DNA from: an uncultured Flavobacteriales bacterium
GTDB taxonomy: Bacteria; Bacteroidota; Bacteroidia; Flavobacteriales_D; Crocinitomicaceae
Assembly (NCBI GenBank): GCA_937876195.1
Contig: CALEIK010000002.1
Coordinates: 1-19,634 of the forward strand
Length of the DNA: 19,634 bases
Direction of reading: 5' to 3'
Shown: piece after piece, positions 7,248-14,239 of the stretch
Layout: each line of letters opens with the position of its first letter
How positions within the stretch are numbered: the first letter of the stretch is position 1
Program-made: the position numbers and the translations under genes
Notes under the pieces: generated by a model
The model's input: the letters and a program-made list of their open reading frames with translations, nothing else
Database searches by the model: none
Told to the model about the DNA's origin: nothing

Positions 7248-7594
7248 CAGAACTCATATTTTTTAAAGCGTTTCTCCAATGCACGTTGATGTTCGTTCTC
7301 CAGTTTGTTAAAAGCTTGGATGACTTTTAATCCTTCTTTCGTTAACGCCGTTCCACCGCCACCAGCTCCACCAATTGTTTTCTGCAACAACGGTGCTCCA
7401 CTCGCATCATTCATTGATTTCAGGAGTTTCCAAGCCTTTTTGTACGACATTTCCATTGCATTTGCTGCTTTGGCAATGGAACCTAATCGGTTGATTTCTT
7501 CCAACAATTGAATCCTTCCTTTCCCCAAATACATACCTGTTTCGGTGGAAATCCAAATCCGACTTTCGATGCGGTATTTATCCGATGCTGGCAT
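7247..7594 (-). CDS. ModE-type winged-helix regulator lacking the molybdate-binding domains
   Basis: The 115-residue protein corresponds to the N-terminal DNA-binding half of ModE. The helix-turn-helix lies at about 37-60 (LGSIAKAANAMEMSYKKAWK) and is followed by the ModE-typical glycine wing (TIGGAGGGGTALTKEG, 73-88) and a C-terminal helix for dimerisation. The two TOBE/Mop domains that bind molybdate in E. coli ModE are absent: the protein stops after the last helix, as in the short ModE-like proteins of many bacteria. It is the first gene of the moa operon, with its stop overlapping the mobA start by one base. A palindrome fitting the ModE operator lies 3 bp upstream of its ATG (7592-7594), so it probably represses its own operon. 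How it would sense molybdate is open. Confidence 0.9.
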   Translation of the reverse strand: MPASDKYRIESRIWISTETGMYLGKGRIQLLEEINRLGSIAKAANAMEMSYKKAWKLLKSMNDASGAPLLQKTIGGAGGGGTALTKEGLKVIQAFNKLENEHQRALEKRFKKYEF

Positions 7595-7596
7595 AA

Positions 7597-7622
7597 GCGC
7601 TATTTCTTTGAAGATATAACGC
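7597..7622. promoter_or_regulatory. ModE-box-like operator
   Basis: The two 13-base halves GCGCTATTTCTTT (7597-7609) and GAAGATATAACGC (7610-7622) are inverted repeats matching at 10 of 13 positions. They contain CGCTAT, 10 bases, then ATATAACG. This is the half-site content and spacing of the enterobacterial ModE consensus as I recall it (CGnTATATA-N6-TATATAACG). A further 9-bp inverted repeat, CTATTTCTT (7600-7608) with AAGAAATAG (7629-7637), overlaps it and may mark a second binding site. The dyad sits 3-28 bases before the ModE-like start codon, where binding would block transcription or translation. Confidence 0.7.
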
Positions 7623-7758
7623 TAAGGTAAGAAATAGTTTGCAATGATTGAATTATTACGTTGTGTTCTTCTTCGTGTTTGAAACACATTCTAGATTCTA
7701 AAATAAGCAATAGATTACATTTTGGCATACAATTTTATTAAATCACATGAAAATTCCT

Positions 7759-7766
7759 TAAATTTG
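7759..7766 (+). promoter_or_regulatory. -7 element (TAAATTTG) immediately before the antitoxin ATG
   Basis: TAAATTTG matches the Bacteroidota consensus TAnnTTTG. Only four bases (GATT) separate it from the ATG at 7771, so the transcript would begin at or next to the start codon and be leaderless. No good -33 TTTG was found at the usual distance. Confidence 0.5.
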
Positions 7767-7770
7767 GATT

Positions 7771-8025
7771 ATGAGTACAGCGGAATTAAAAGCGAGCATT
7801 AGTCAACTTTTGCATGGAATTAGTGATGATTCGGTGCTTAAAGCTGTCTACACTTTACTTTCTAAAGTATCAAACAACGAAAAAGATTGGGCTGATGAAC
7901 TTCCTTCTAATATTTTAGATGAATTACTCTTGAGTATCAGAGAGGCAGAAAAAGGTGAAAAAGGTACTTCGCATGCTGATATGATGGCTCAAGCTAGAAA
8001 GGAGTTTCCCCAATTAAAGTTGTAG
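7771..8025 (+). CDS. Probable antitoxin of a RelE/ParE-type toxin-antitoxin pair
   Basis: The 84-residue acidic protein has no motif I can name securely. It fits an antitoxin by position: it ends 3 bp before a RelE/ParE-family toxin gene on the same strand. The first helical part (AELKASISQLLHGISDDSVLKAVYTLLSKV) is followed by a flexible acidic tail (SIREAEKGEKGTSHADMMAQA), the layout of Bacteroidota antitoxins in which the tail wraps the toxin. Residues KGTSHADMMAQARKEFP are typical of the small partner proteins found next to such toxins. The start at 7771 is supported by the -7 element four bases upstream. The pair lies on the opposite strand to the surrounding Moco genes. Antitoxins usually repress their own promoter, but no clear DNA-binding motif is visible. 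Confidence 0.75.
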   Translation: MSTAELKASISQLLHGISDDSVLKAVYTLLSKVSNNEKDWADELPSNILDELLLSIREAEKGEKGTSHADMMAQARKEFPQLKL

Positions 8026-8028
8026 GAG

Positions 8029-8325
8029 ATGAATATCATTTGGGGAGAACGCGCAATAGCTTCTTACAAAAGAATTTGTAACCAAATTTGTCAACGTTTT
8101 TCAGAAAATGAAGAAGCTGTTTTTGTGCGACAAGTATTTGAAACAATTGCTGCAATAGAAAAATTTCCAAAAGCATTTCCAGAATCGAAATCTAAAAAGC
8201 TTAAACGGACACGCAAAGCTGTGATACACCCGCATAGCACACTTTTTTATCGTTTCGAGAATAAAAACACGATTCGACTACTTTTGTTTTGGGACAATCG
8301 TGATAACCCCGCGAAGTTGGAATAG
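8029..8325 (+). CDS. RelE/ParE-family toxin
   Basis: The 98-residue basic protein has the RelE/ParE fold pattern: a first strand and helix (IIWGERAIASYKRICNQI), a second helix (VRQVFETIAAIEKFPKAFP), and a C-terminal sheet with RKAVIHPHSTLFYRFENK and IRLLLFWDNRDNPAKL. The 'lFYRfe ... i.lLlfWDnRdnP.kL' ending is common in Bacteroidota RelE/ParE toxins. RelE members cut mRNA on the ribosome and ParE members poison gyrase; which applies here cannot be told from sequence. The gene follows its antitoxin by 3 bp, with a GGAG run just before the ATG. It ends 19 bp from the convergent moeA stop without an obvious terminator. Confidence 0.85.
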   Translation: MNIIWGERAIASYKRICNQICQRFSENEEAVFVRQVFETIAAIEKFPKAFPESKSKKLKRTRKAVIHPHSTLFYRFENKNTIRLLLFWDNRDNPAKLE

Positions 8326-8344
8326 AAAATTCGATTTTACAGTA

Positions 8345-9514
8345 CTAGCAAGAAAGCGGGTAAATTACCACTTCATCTCCAGCATTCCAACCCGTATCAT
8401 TTTCTTCCAGGCGAAGAATACAATTGGCATCGGTGTAGATATTCAGCATGGCCGAACTTTGGTGTGAAAGTATGGTCACTGTATCACCTTTGAAATTGGC
8501 TTTGAGGAACTGTGTCAATCCTTTTGGTTTTGTGTAATCGTGGGTGAGTTCAACGACCCTTGGTGGATTGAAAGGCGTTCTTCTGCCTATCAATTGTGCT
8601 AAAACAGGGGCGACGTACATGTAAAAACAAGACAGAGCTGCCCCAGGATTTCCAGGAAGTCCAAAAATATAGGAGTTTCCGTTTCTGCCAAGATAAAGAG
8701 GCTTCCCTGGTTTTTGTTTGACTTTGTAGAACAGTTGTTCTGTGCCTAATTCCTCGAGCGCTTTTCCAACGTAATCGTAATCACCGACAGAGATTCCGCC
8801 CGTTGCAATGATAAGATCGTTTGTTGCAATTAGTGTTGCAAATTGTTGTTTTGTCGCTTCAAAGTCGTCTTTTACGCCGTCAATTGTGGCTTCATAACCT
8901 ATGGATCGAAAAGCTGCTTGAATCATGAAGGAATTGGATTCATAAATTTTGCCCGGTGTTAGTGATTCGCTAGATGGAATCAATTCGTCTCCTGTGACAA
9001 GAATTGCAATGCTTGGTTTTCGAAACACGGAAACTGTTTGAATACCGATTCCCACTAAAAAGCCAAGAACTCCGGGAGTAACCAAGGTGCGTTCTTTTGC
9101 TGCAACTGCGCCCTTTTCAATTTGTTCACCGATAAAACGAATGTTTTGATTTTGCTCGTAACTGTCAGTAATTTTTATGCTGTTATCCAATTTCTCTACA
9201 ATTTCTTGGCGAATTACACTTGTCGCAGAAGTGGGAACCATCGCTCCAGTGAAAATTCTCACCGCTTCACCTTGTTTTAATAGGAGGGAAGAGGCATTGT
9301 CGCCTGCTTTAATTTCTCCAACCAATGTAAAACGATTTCCTGTTCCATTCACCGCATAACCATCCATAGCGGATTGATTGAACGGTGGCATGTTTATCGG
9401 TGAAACAACGTCTTCTGCAAGTGTATATCCCAGTGATTCTTGAATCGAAATATTGATTGGATCCAAGGGTTGAATCGTGTCAATGATCTTAAATGCTTGT
9501 TCTACAGAAATCAT
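8345..9514 (-). CDS. moeA: Molybdopterin molybdotransferase MoeA
   Basis: MoeA inserts molybdate into adenylylated molybdopterin made by the MogA-type domain. The 389 residues cover the four-domain MoeA. Key motifs are MPPFNQSAMDGYAV (42-55, D51), ILVTGDELIP (E177), TGGISVGDYDYV (238-249, D245), KQKPGKPLYLG (266-276) and GLPGNPGAALS (285-295). All positions expected for Mg2+-molybdate and nucleotide binding appear to be kept. Its ATG overlaps the ABC ATPase stop by 4 bases (ATGA), making it the last gene of the importer operon. This coupling ties molybdate insertion to the transporter. It is separated from the moa operon by the toxin-antitoxin genes on the other strand. Confidence 0.96.
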   Translation of the reverse strand: MISVEQAFKIIDTIQPLDPINISIQESLGYTLAEDVVSPINMPPFNQSAMDGYAVNGTGNRFTLVGEIKAGDNASSLLLKQGEAVRIFTGAMVPTSATSVIRQEIVEKLDNSIKITDSYEQNQNIRFIGEQIEKGAVAAKERTLVTPGVLGFLVGIGIQTVSVFRKPSIAILVTGDELIPSSESLTPGKIYESNSFMIQAAFRSIGYEATIDGVKDDFEATKQQFATLIATNDLIIATGGISVGDYDYVGKALEELGTEQLFYKVKQKPGKPLYLGRNGNSYIFGLPGNPGAALSCFYMYVAPVLAQLIGRRTPFNPPRVVELTHDYTKPKGLTQFLKANFKGDTVTILSHQSSAMLNIYTDANCILRLEENDTGWNAGDEVVIYPLSC

Positions 9515-10230
9515 ACGTGCATGGATTTAAAACAGGTGGCTAAAATGTCCGCTTTCGTGATGGTCGCATCGTAAATATTTCCAGTTTTGAGTGTTTCATC
9601 AATCAACAGAAATTGAATGCCTTTGTTCACTACCAAGTCGATGTCGTGCGTTGCAACAATGACACATTTATTCATCGATTTCGCAATGGAGGTCAATTGG
9701 TTCAGGACTTCTTCTTTGTTCGCATAGTCCAAAAAGGCCGTTGGTTCATCCAACACAATGATATCGGTTTGTTGCACAACAGCTTTCGCAATCGCCACGA
9801 GTTGACGTTCTCCATCGCTTAATTCTGAGGTAAAACGATCTTTCAAATGTGCAATGTTCAATTGTTCAATTACCGAAGAAATGATGTCCAAATCGTCTGA
9901 ACTCAATTTCCCAAGTAAATTGGTGTACGGAGACCGTCCCAGCGCGATAAAACTGTGAACGGATAGGAAATCGACCAGCGGAAAACGTGCATTGACGTAG
10001 GATAAAAAGCGGGGCAGGGCGTTGAACGGAATTGTCGCAATGTCGCGATCGTTCATGAACACGATTCCTTCAATCGGAGCGAGTTGACCCGTAATCGTTT
10101 TTAGAAAAGTAGATTTTCCAATCCCGTTGCGACCGATAAGCGCGTACATTTCTCCCTGTTTCAATTCAATCGATGGAAATGAAAGCAACGCCGAGTGATA
10201 GCCAACTTTTAACTGTTCTATTCTAATCAT
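9511..10230 (-). CDS. ABC importer ATPase (BtuD/FecE family), candidate molybdate/tungstate importer
   Basis: This 239-residue cytoplasmic ATPase energises the importer. Walker A is GRNGIGKST (33-41), the ABC signature LSDGERQLVAIAKA (137-150), Walker B DIIVLDEP (156-163) and the switch histidine H195 in VATHD. The region where the Q-loop glutamine usually sits reads LSYVNARFP, apparently with Asn at 80; Bacteroidota FecE-type ATPases often deviate here. IALGRSPYTNLLG is typical of the iron-siderophore/cobalamin subfamily (type II importers). It overlaps the permease gene and moeA by 4 bases on each side. Family resemblance alone would suggest siderophore or B12; the operon with moeA suggests molybdate or tungstate, as for Haemophilus MolC. 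Confidence 0.88.
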   Translation of the reverse strand: MIRIEQLKVGYHSALLSFPSIELKQGEMYALIGRNGIGKSTFLKTITGQLAPIEGIVFMNDRDIATIPFNALPRFLSYVNARFPLVDFLSVHSFIALGRSPYTNLLGKLSSDDLDIISSVIEQLNIAHLKDRFTSELSDGERQLVAIAKAVVQQTDIIVLDEPTAFLDYANKEEVLNQLTSIAKSMNKCVIVATHDIDLVVNKGIQFLLIDETLKTGNIYDATITKADILATCFKSMHV

Positions 10231-11225
10231 CGCAGTTTTTTTAAAATGATAAATACGACGAATGGTGCTCCAATCAACGAGGTGAAGATGTTAATCGGAA
10301 TGAGGAAATGTGGTTCAATCAACTGAATGCAAATATCGCACAGCAGGATGAAAATTGCACCAACCAATGCGCTTGAGATAATGAGCGTGACGTGCGACTG
10401 CGTTTTAAGAATCATTCTTACTAGGTTGGGTACAGCCAATCCAACAAAGGCAATTGGACCGCAAAATGCTGTGATTAATCCCGTAAATACAGCTGTCAGC
10501 GCTATGATAAACAGTCGTGCGCGCTTGATGTTGACACCTAGCAGTTTCGCATTTTCTTCACCAATCACCAGTATGTTCAACGATTTTGCAGCGAAAAACG
10601 TAAGAACGATTCCAACCATAAATACACCTAGAATCGGAAGTAAATGCTGAAATTCGACTTTTTGCAAGGAGCCAAGTGCCCACAACGTGTAGACTTTCAA
10701 TTCATCCGCTTGACTGACCGTTTGCGCAATGGAAACCAGGGCACTTGTGAAGCTTCCAAGCATTAATCCAACGAGGAGTAATGAAATTTGTGCTCGTAGG
10801 TATCGCGAAAAAAACAGGATGATCAGTCCGAAAATAAACGCACCAATCAACGCGTTTGCTGTAATTCCCAAAGTGGATGTGAAGAACGGAATCCCCGTCA
10901 TGATACTAAACGCGACAAACAGACTGGCTCCTGAGTTAATTCCAAGCACGTACGGTCCAGCGAGTGGATTGTTGAACAAGGTCTGCATGAGTAATCCTGC
11001 AATGGACAAACTCGCTCCTGCCAAAATTGCCATTGTCATGCGGGGAATTCGAATTTCGCGCGCAATAATGTCGTAACTATTGGTTCCATCAAAACTGAAC
11101 AAGGCGTGCCAATAATCGGTAAAATCAATGCCGATTTGTCCCACAATTAAGTGTACGCCAGCAACGAAGGGCAGTGCCAAAAGCAAAACGATGATGAATA
11201 CGCTATGTTTTTTCGTCTGGTGCAT
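10227..11225 (-). CDS. FecCD/BtuC-type ABC permease, candidate molybdate/tungstate importer
   Basis: The inner-membrane permease has 332 residues from the ATG at 11223-11225; a TTG one codon earlier (11226-11228) is also possible. With the ATG, start and upstream stop share one base (TGATG). It contains about ten hydrophobic segments and the FecCD signature: REIRIPRMTMAILAGASLSIAG followed by QTLFNNPLAGPYVLGINSGAS, and later the coupling-helix region LGVNIKRARLF and the GPIAFVGLAVPNLVR motif. FecCD permeases dimerise and take substrate from a periplasmic binding protein. H. influenzae MolB, a molybdate permease, belongs to this family, so the family does not argue against molybdate. It overlaps the ATPase gene by 4 bases. 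Confidence 0.9.
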   Translation of the reverse strand: MHQTKKHSVFIIVLLLALPFVAGVHLIVGQIGIDFTDYWHALFSFDGTNSYDIIAREIRIPRMTMAILAGASLSIAGLLMQTLFNNPLAGPYVLGINSGASLFVAFSIMTGIPFFTSTLGITANALIGAFIFGLIILFFSRYLRAQISLLLVGLMLGSFTSALVSIAQTVSQADELKVYTLWALGSLQKVEFQHLLPILGVFMVGIVLTFFAAKSLNILVIGEENAKLLGVNIKRARLFIIALTAVFTGLITAFCGPIAFVGLAVPNLVRMILKTQSHVTLIISSALVGAIFILLCDICIQLIEPHFLIPINIFTSLIGAPFVVFIILKKLR

Positions 11226-12283
11226 CAATTGATTTTCTCGTAGTAATTGAACGATGAAATTTCGGTGATTTCAGGATGAAATATATGAATAAGATCCGAC
11301 AAGACATAGTGAGGCTCAGCGGCACTTCGTTCCCAGAATTTTGCCATATTGGGAGAATAACAGTAGGTATTGTAATAACAATTCAAAAATTTCGCGTGTG
11401 GATTGGCCTTGTCGATTTTCTCTTTTGACGGATAGCCAGGATTGATCCAAAATTCTGTATTCGCATTGTCTTGAATGATTTGTTCGATGGAGAATTGAAG
11501 TGTAACACCACCTTTGATCTTCGCATAGCGGTAATTCGACCCAGCGTCTTGAATAAGGTGAGCGACGTAACTTTCACTTGCAGGAGTATACCAAATATCG
11601 CCAATTAGATTTCCTGAAATAGATGTCGGTCGATGTGTGACGTTCTCAGCTAACTTCTGCAATGTTTTGTATTCGCTTACCACGTGATTGAAAAATGCGT
11701 TGGCCTCGTTTATTTTCCCTGTCAACGCACCGACTACCTTGATCCATTCAGCTTTTCCTAGTGGGTGAATTTCCTTCCAGTCGTAAATAGGGATAATAGT
11801 GAAGTTCAGTTTTTCCAGTTTCGCTTGATTCGGAAATTCATCACCAAATCCGCTGTACAAGATCGTATTGGCATTGCTTGAAATAATTTTCTCGATGGAA
11901 TGACTTGTTTCATCTCCAAACGACTTGATTTTCTTGTTCTTAAATCGCTCTTGGAGAACTGGGTCGTAAATGTAATCAATGCTTGAAATTCCTTTGATGT
12001 GCTTATGTGCTGCTAGAATGGAATACATGCCATTCATGGTAGCAGTGAGGCTAATCACATCGTATTCGATGGAATCATTGATATTATAAGAATGCTCAAT
12101 TTCTCCAGTCGTAGGGTCGATGATTTCCAACGTATAACCTTGTGTTGTTTTTTGCAAGTTGAAATTGGTCGCGTATTCAATCTTAACTGTTTCTCCAGAT
12201 CTCATTTTGGTGTCCGCATCAGATGCTTGTTGGTTGCATCCAAACAGGGTCAAGAAGGGGAGTGTGTACAGTAAAAATCTCAT
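11225..12283 (-). CDS. Periplasmic substrate-binding lipoprotein of the ABC importer (BtuF/FecB-like)
   Basis: The 352-residue protein starts with a lipoprotein signal ending LTLFGC (acylated C16), so it is anchored in the periplasm. It has the two-lobed helical-backbone binding fold: DVISLTATMNGMYSILAAH, GISSIDYIYDP, the strand ANTILYSGFG and HPLGKAEWIKVVGALTG, which matches the (T)PLGRAEWIK motif of the FecB/BtuF group, ending in YVLSDLIHIFHPE. A nearby pair of cysteines (NCYYNTYC) in the position usually reading 'VYNNN' is unusual and could form a disulfide. The ligand is not readable from the sequence. As the first gene of the operon ending in moeA, molybdate or tungstate is a reasonable guess; siderophore, heme or cobalamin are alternatives. 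Start ATG 12281-12283. Confidence 0.87.
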   Translation of the reverse strand: MRFLLYTLPFLTLFGCNQQASDADTKMRSGETVKIEYATNFNLQKTTQGYTLEIIDPTTGEIEHSYNINDSIEYDVISLTATMNGMYSILAAHKHIKGISSIDYIYDPVLQERFKNKKIKSFGDETSHSIEKIISSNANTILYSGFGDEFPNQAKLEKLNFTIIPIYDWKEIHPLGKAEWIKVVGALTGKINEANAFFNHVVSEYKTLQKLAENVTHRPTSISGNLIGDIWYTPASESYVAHLIQDAGSNYRYAKIKGGVTLQFSIEQIIQDNANTEFWINPGYPSKEKIDKANPHAKFLNCYYNTYCYSPNMAKFWERSAAEPHYVLSDLIHIFHPEITEISSFNYYEKIN

Positions 12284-12373
12284 TTGCTCAATAATTGGAC
12301 TGCAAGTTACAATAAATCCAATTTTTAGGTAAGAAAATCGTGTGAGATTGGTGGTTTGCGCTTTAAATTCACA

Positions 12374-13339
12374 TTATCGCTTCACATAAGGAATCTCTTC
12401 ATCCGTGAGAGAATGCAGAAAATTGACCAAATCAGTTTTTTCTTGCTTGGTTAGATTTAACGGTTCAATCATCAGTGTATCCATATTGATTGGATTTTTG
12501 ACGAAATCGTATGGATTGCTGTAAAAATCAATGACTTCTTCGAGAGTTTTGAACATGCCGTTATGCATGTATGGTGCAGTCAGCGCGACGTTTCTCAATC
12601 CTGGAACTTTGAACTTGCCTAGATCTTTCGGGTCTTTTGTGATATCAAACCGTCCTTTGTCCACCAATTTCACTCCATCGAAAAGTCCAATGTTTCTAAA
12701 TTCATCTCCTGTGAAATCAGGTCCAAAGTGGCAATCAAAACATTTCGATTTATCGGAAAGAAACAATGCTCTACCTCGTTTTTGAGAGTCTGTCAACGCT
12801 GTGGTGTCATCACCGTTTACAAATAAATCGTGCGGTGCGCTGCCGTCGCTTTCAAGGTCGCGTTGAAATTCAGCCAGTGCATTGGCAATGTTCTTAGCGT
12901 TCGGTTCTTCCTTGTAGATTTTTTTGAATAAGTGTACATATTCTTTATTTGCCTTGATGCGTTTTACAGCTTCTGCAAACGAAAGATTCATTTCAACAGG
13001 ATTTTCAACGGGCATGATCGCTTGTTCTTCCAATGTCGCTGCTCTGCCGTCGTGAAAGAAAAACGGGCGACTCAGCATGTTCATAACAGAAGGAGTGTTT
13101 CTTGTTCCAATGCTATCATGTACACCTATGGAAAAAGCCTTGTTATCTGCAAACGCGTACTGAGGTTGGTGGCAACTGGCGCAAGAGATTGAATTGTCCA
13201 AAGAAAGGATAGGGTCGAAGAATAATTTTTCGCCCAATTCAATTTCTGTAGAAATTTTCAATTTTGAGATATCAATATTCTCGCTCGTAGAACAACGAAA
13301 AATTAGAAAGGACAATCCTATGAAGTAGAGAAATTTCAT
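12374..13339 (-). CDS. Diheme cytochrome c peroxidase (CcpA/MauG family)
   Basis: The 321-residue exported protein has two c-type heme sites, C53-A-S-C56-H57 and C200-F-D-C203-H204, both CxxCH. The motif FFFHDGRAATLEEQA (H96) is the active-site loop of bacterial cytochrome c peroxidases, and VPGLRNVALTAPYMHNGMF holds the likely axial Met258. Such enzymes reduce H2O2 in the periplasm with electrons from cytochrome c. The N-terminus (MKFLYFIGLSFLIFRCSTSE) is hydrophobic and ends FRC; Arg before Cys makes it a poor lipobox, so either an atypical lipoprotein or a signal peptide is possible. It lies 90 bp upstream of the importer operon on the same strand; a functional link is not evident. A -7 element lies four bases before the ATG. 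Confidence 0.9.
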   Translation of the reverse strand: MKFLYFIGLSFLIFRCSTSENIDISKLKISTEIELGEKLFFDPILSLDNSISCASCHQPQYAFADNKAFSIGVHDSIGTRNTPSVMNMLSRPFFFHDGRAATLEEQAIMPVENPVEMNLSFAEAVKRIKANKEYVHLFKKIYKEEPNAKNIANALAEFQRDLESDGSAPHDLFVNGDDTTALTDSQKRGRALFLSDKSKCFDCHFGPDFTGDEFRNIGLFDGVKLVDKGRFDITKDPKDLGKFKVPGLRNVALTAPYMHNGMFKTLEEVIDFYSNPYDFVKNPINMDTLMIEPLNLTKQEKTDLVNFLHSLTDEEIPYVKR

Positions 13340-13343
13340 TCTG

Positions 13344-13351
13344 CAAAATTA
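13344..13351 (-). promoter_or_regulatory. -7 element (TAATTTTG) immediately before the peroxidase ATG
   Basis: On the minus strand, TAATTTTG fits TAnnTTTG and is followed by CAGA and then the ATG at 13339. The four-base gap equals that at the antitoxin gene, predicting a leaderless or near-leaderless transcript. A T-run, not a clear TTTG, lies at the -33 distance. Confidence 0.5.
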
Positions 13352-13422
13352 AGCGATAATTGCTTAAAAAAAAATGACTTAAGTTACTTTTTGGAGCAAT
13401 TCATACGTTTATCACCAACAAA

Positions 13423-13452
13423 AAAGCCTTTCATCCGAAGATAAAAGGCTTT
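13423..13452 (-). terminator. Rho-independent terminator of the rpsF-rpsR-rplI operon
   Basis: AAAGCCTTT (13423-13431) and AAAGGCTTT (13444-13452) form a 9-bp stem with a 12-nt loop, 19 bases after the rplI stop. On the minus strand the stem is followed by a T-run (ending CTTTTTTG), as required for termination. Confidence 0.85.
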
Positions 13453-13471
13453 CAATATGATTTGTTGTTAA

Positions 13472-13918
13472 TTATTCACCAACAACTTCGAAGGTCATTG
13501 TCACTTTCACATCTTTGTGAAGGTTTGCAGTCGCTTCGTAAGAACCGATTTCACGAATTGGCTCTTCTTTAATTTTCAATGATTTTCTGTCGATGTCAAT
13601 TCCTTCAGCTTTCAATGCTTCAGACAATTGAACCGTATTTACCGAACCAAAAATCTTTCCTTTATCACCCGCTTTCGTGATGATTTTCACGCTCGTAGCT
13701 TCAATTTTAGCTCCAAGCTCTTGCGCTTCAGCTAAAATTTTAGACTCTTTGTGAGATTTTTGTTTCATGATTTCAGCATGCGCTTTCTTTGCAGAAGCAG
13801 TAGCCAAAATTGCATATCCTTGTGGGATCAGAAAGTTACGACCGTAACCAGGCTTTACCGAAACCATATCGTTCGTGTATCCCAAGTTGTCAACGTTCTT
13901 TTTTAAAATTACTTCCAT
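13472..13918 (-). CDS. rplI: 50S ribosomal protein bL9
   Basis: The 148-residue protein starts MEVILKKNVDNLGYTND and continues VSVKPGYGRNFLIPQGYA, the universal N-terminal RNA-binding signature of L9. The long connecting helix (about 40-75) and the C-terminal domain (KAGDKGKIFGSVNTVQLSEA) follow, ending VTMTFEVVGE. L9 binds domain V of 23S rRNA and protrudes from the ribosome. It is the last gene of the rpsF-rpsR-rplI operon, 31 bp after rpsR, with a terminator close behind. Length and sequence are ordinary. Confidence 0.98.
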   Translation of the reverse strand: MEVILKKNVDNLGYTNDMVSVKPGYGRNFLIPQGYAILATASAKKAHAEIMKQKSHKESKILAEAQELGAKIEATSVKIITKAGDKGKIFGSVNTVQLSEALKAEGIDIDRKSLKIKEEPIREIGSYEATANLHKDVKVTMTFEVVGE

Positions 13919-13949
13919 TTTGATACTTATTATCCTGTTCTACAATCGT

Positions 13950-14213
13950 TTAATTTAACATGTCACCAACGTAAGGCATTAAAGCAATGTGACGCGCACG
14001 TTTGATTGCTTTGTTTACACCTTTTTGGTACTTCGCTGAAGTTCCAGTAATTCTACGTGGTAAAATCTTTCCTTGTTCATTCACCAATTTCATTAAGAAG
14101 TCTGCGTCCTTAAAGTCGATGAATTTAATTTTAGATTTTTTAAATCTACAGTATTTATCTTTTTTGATCTCGATGTTAATCGGAGTCAAATAACGAACAT
14201 CATTTTGAGCCAT
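13950..14213 (-). CDS. rpsR: 30S ribosomal protein bS18
   Basis: The 87-residue protein contains the S18 core KKDKYCRFKKSKIKFIDFKD and GKILPRRITGTSAKYQKGVN, followed by KAIKRARHIALMPYVGD. S18 forms a heterodimer with S6 on the platform of the small subunit. The gene lies 26 bp after rpsF. There is no ssb between them, as is usual in Bacteroidota and unlike Bacillus. The N-terminal MAQNDVRYLTPINIEI is a common extension in this phylum. The single cysteine (CRFKK) remains; a second zinc-type cysteine is not visible. Confidence 0.98.
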   Translation of the reverse strand: MAQNDVRYLTPINIEIKKDKYCRFKKSKIKFIDFKDADFLMKLVNEQGKILPRRITGTSAKYQKGVNKAIKRARHIALMPYVGDMLN

Positions 14214-14239
14214 TGTTTCTCTTTTTAAGTGTTAATAAA

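Noticed and set aside
10327..11076. Plus-strand open frames of 107 and 115 codons opposite the permease
   Set aside because: They are antisense to a well-recognised FecCD permease, have low-complexity sequence and no upstream signals.
11225..12283. Confident annotation of the importer as siderophore or cobalamin uptake
   Set aside because: Family similarity cannot separate these ligands from molybdate, and no TonB receptor or cobalamin gene is nearby; substrate left open.
12290..12322. AATTGGA / TCCAATT hairpin between the peroxidase and the binding-protein gene
   Set aside because: The stem is short and the loop is 17 nt, with no T-run on the minus strand, so I do not call it a terminator.
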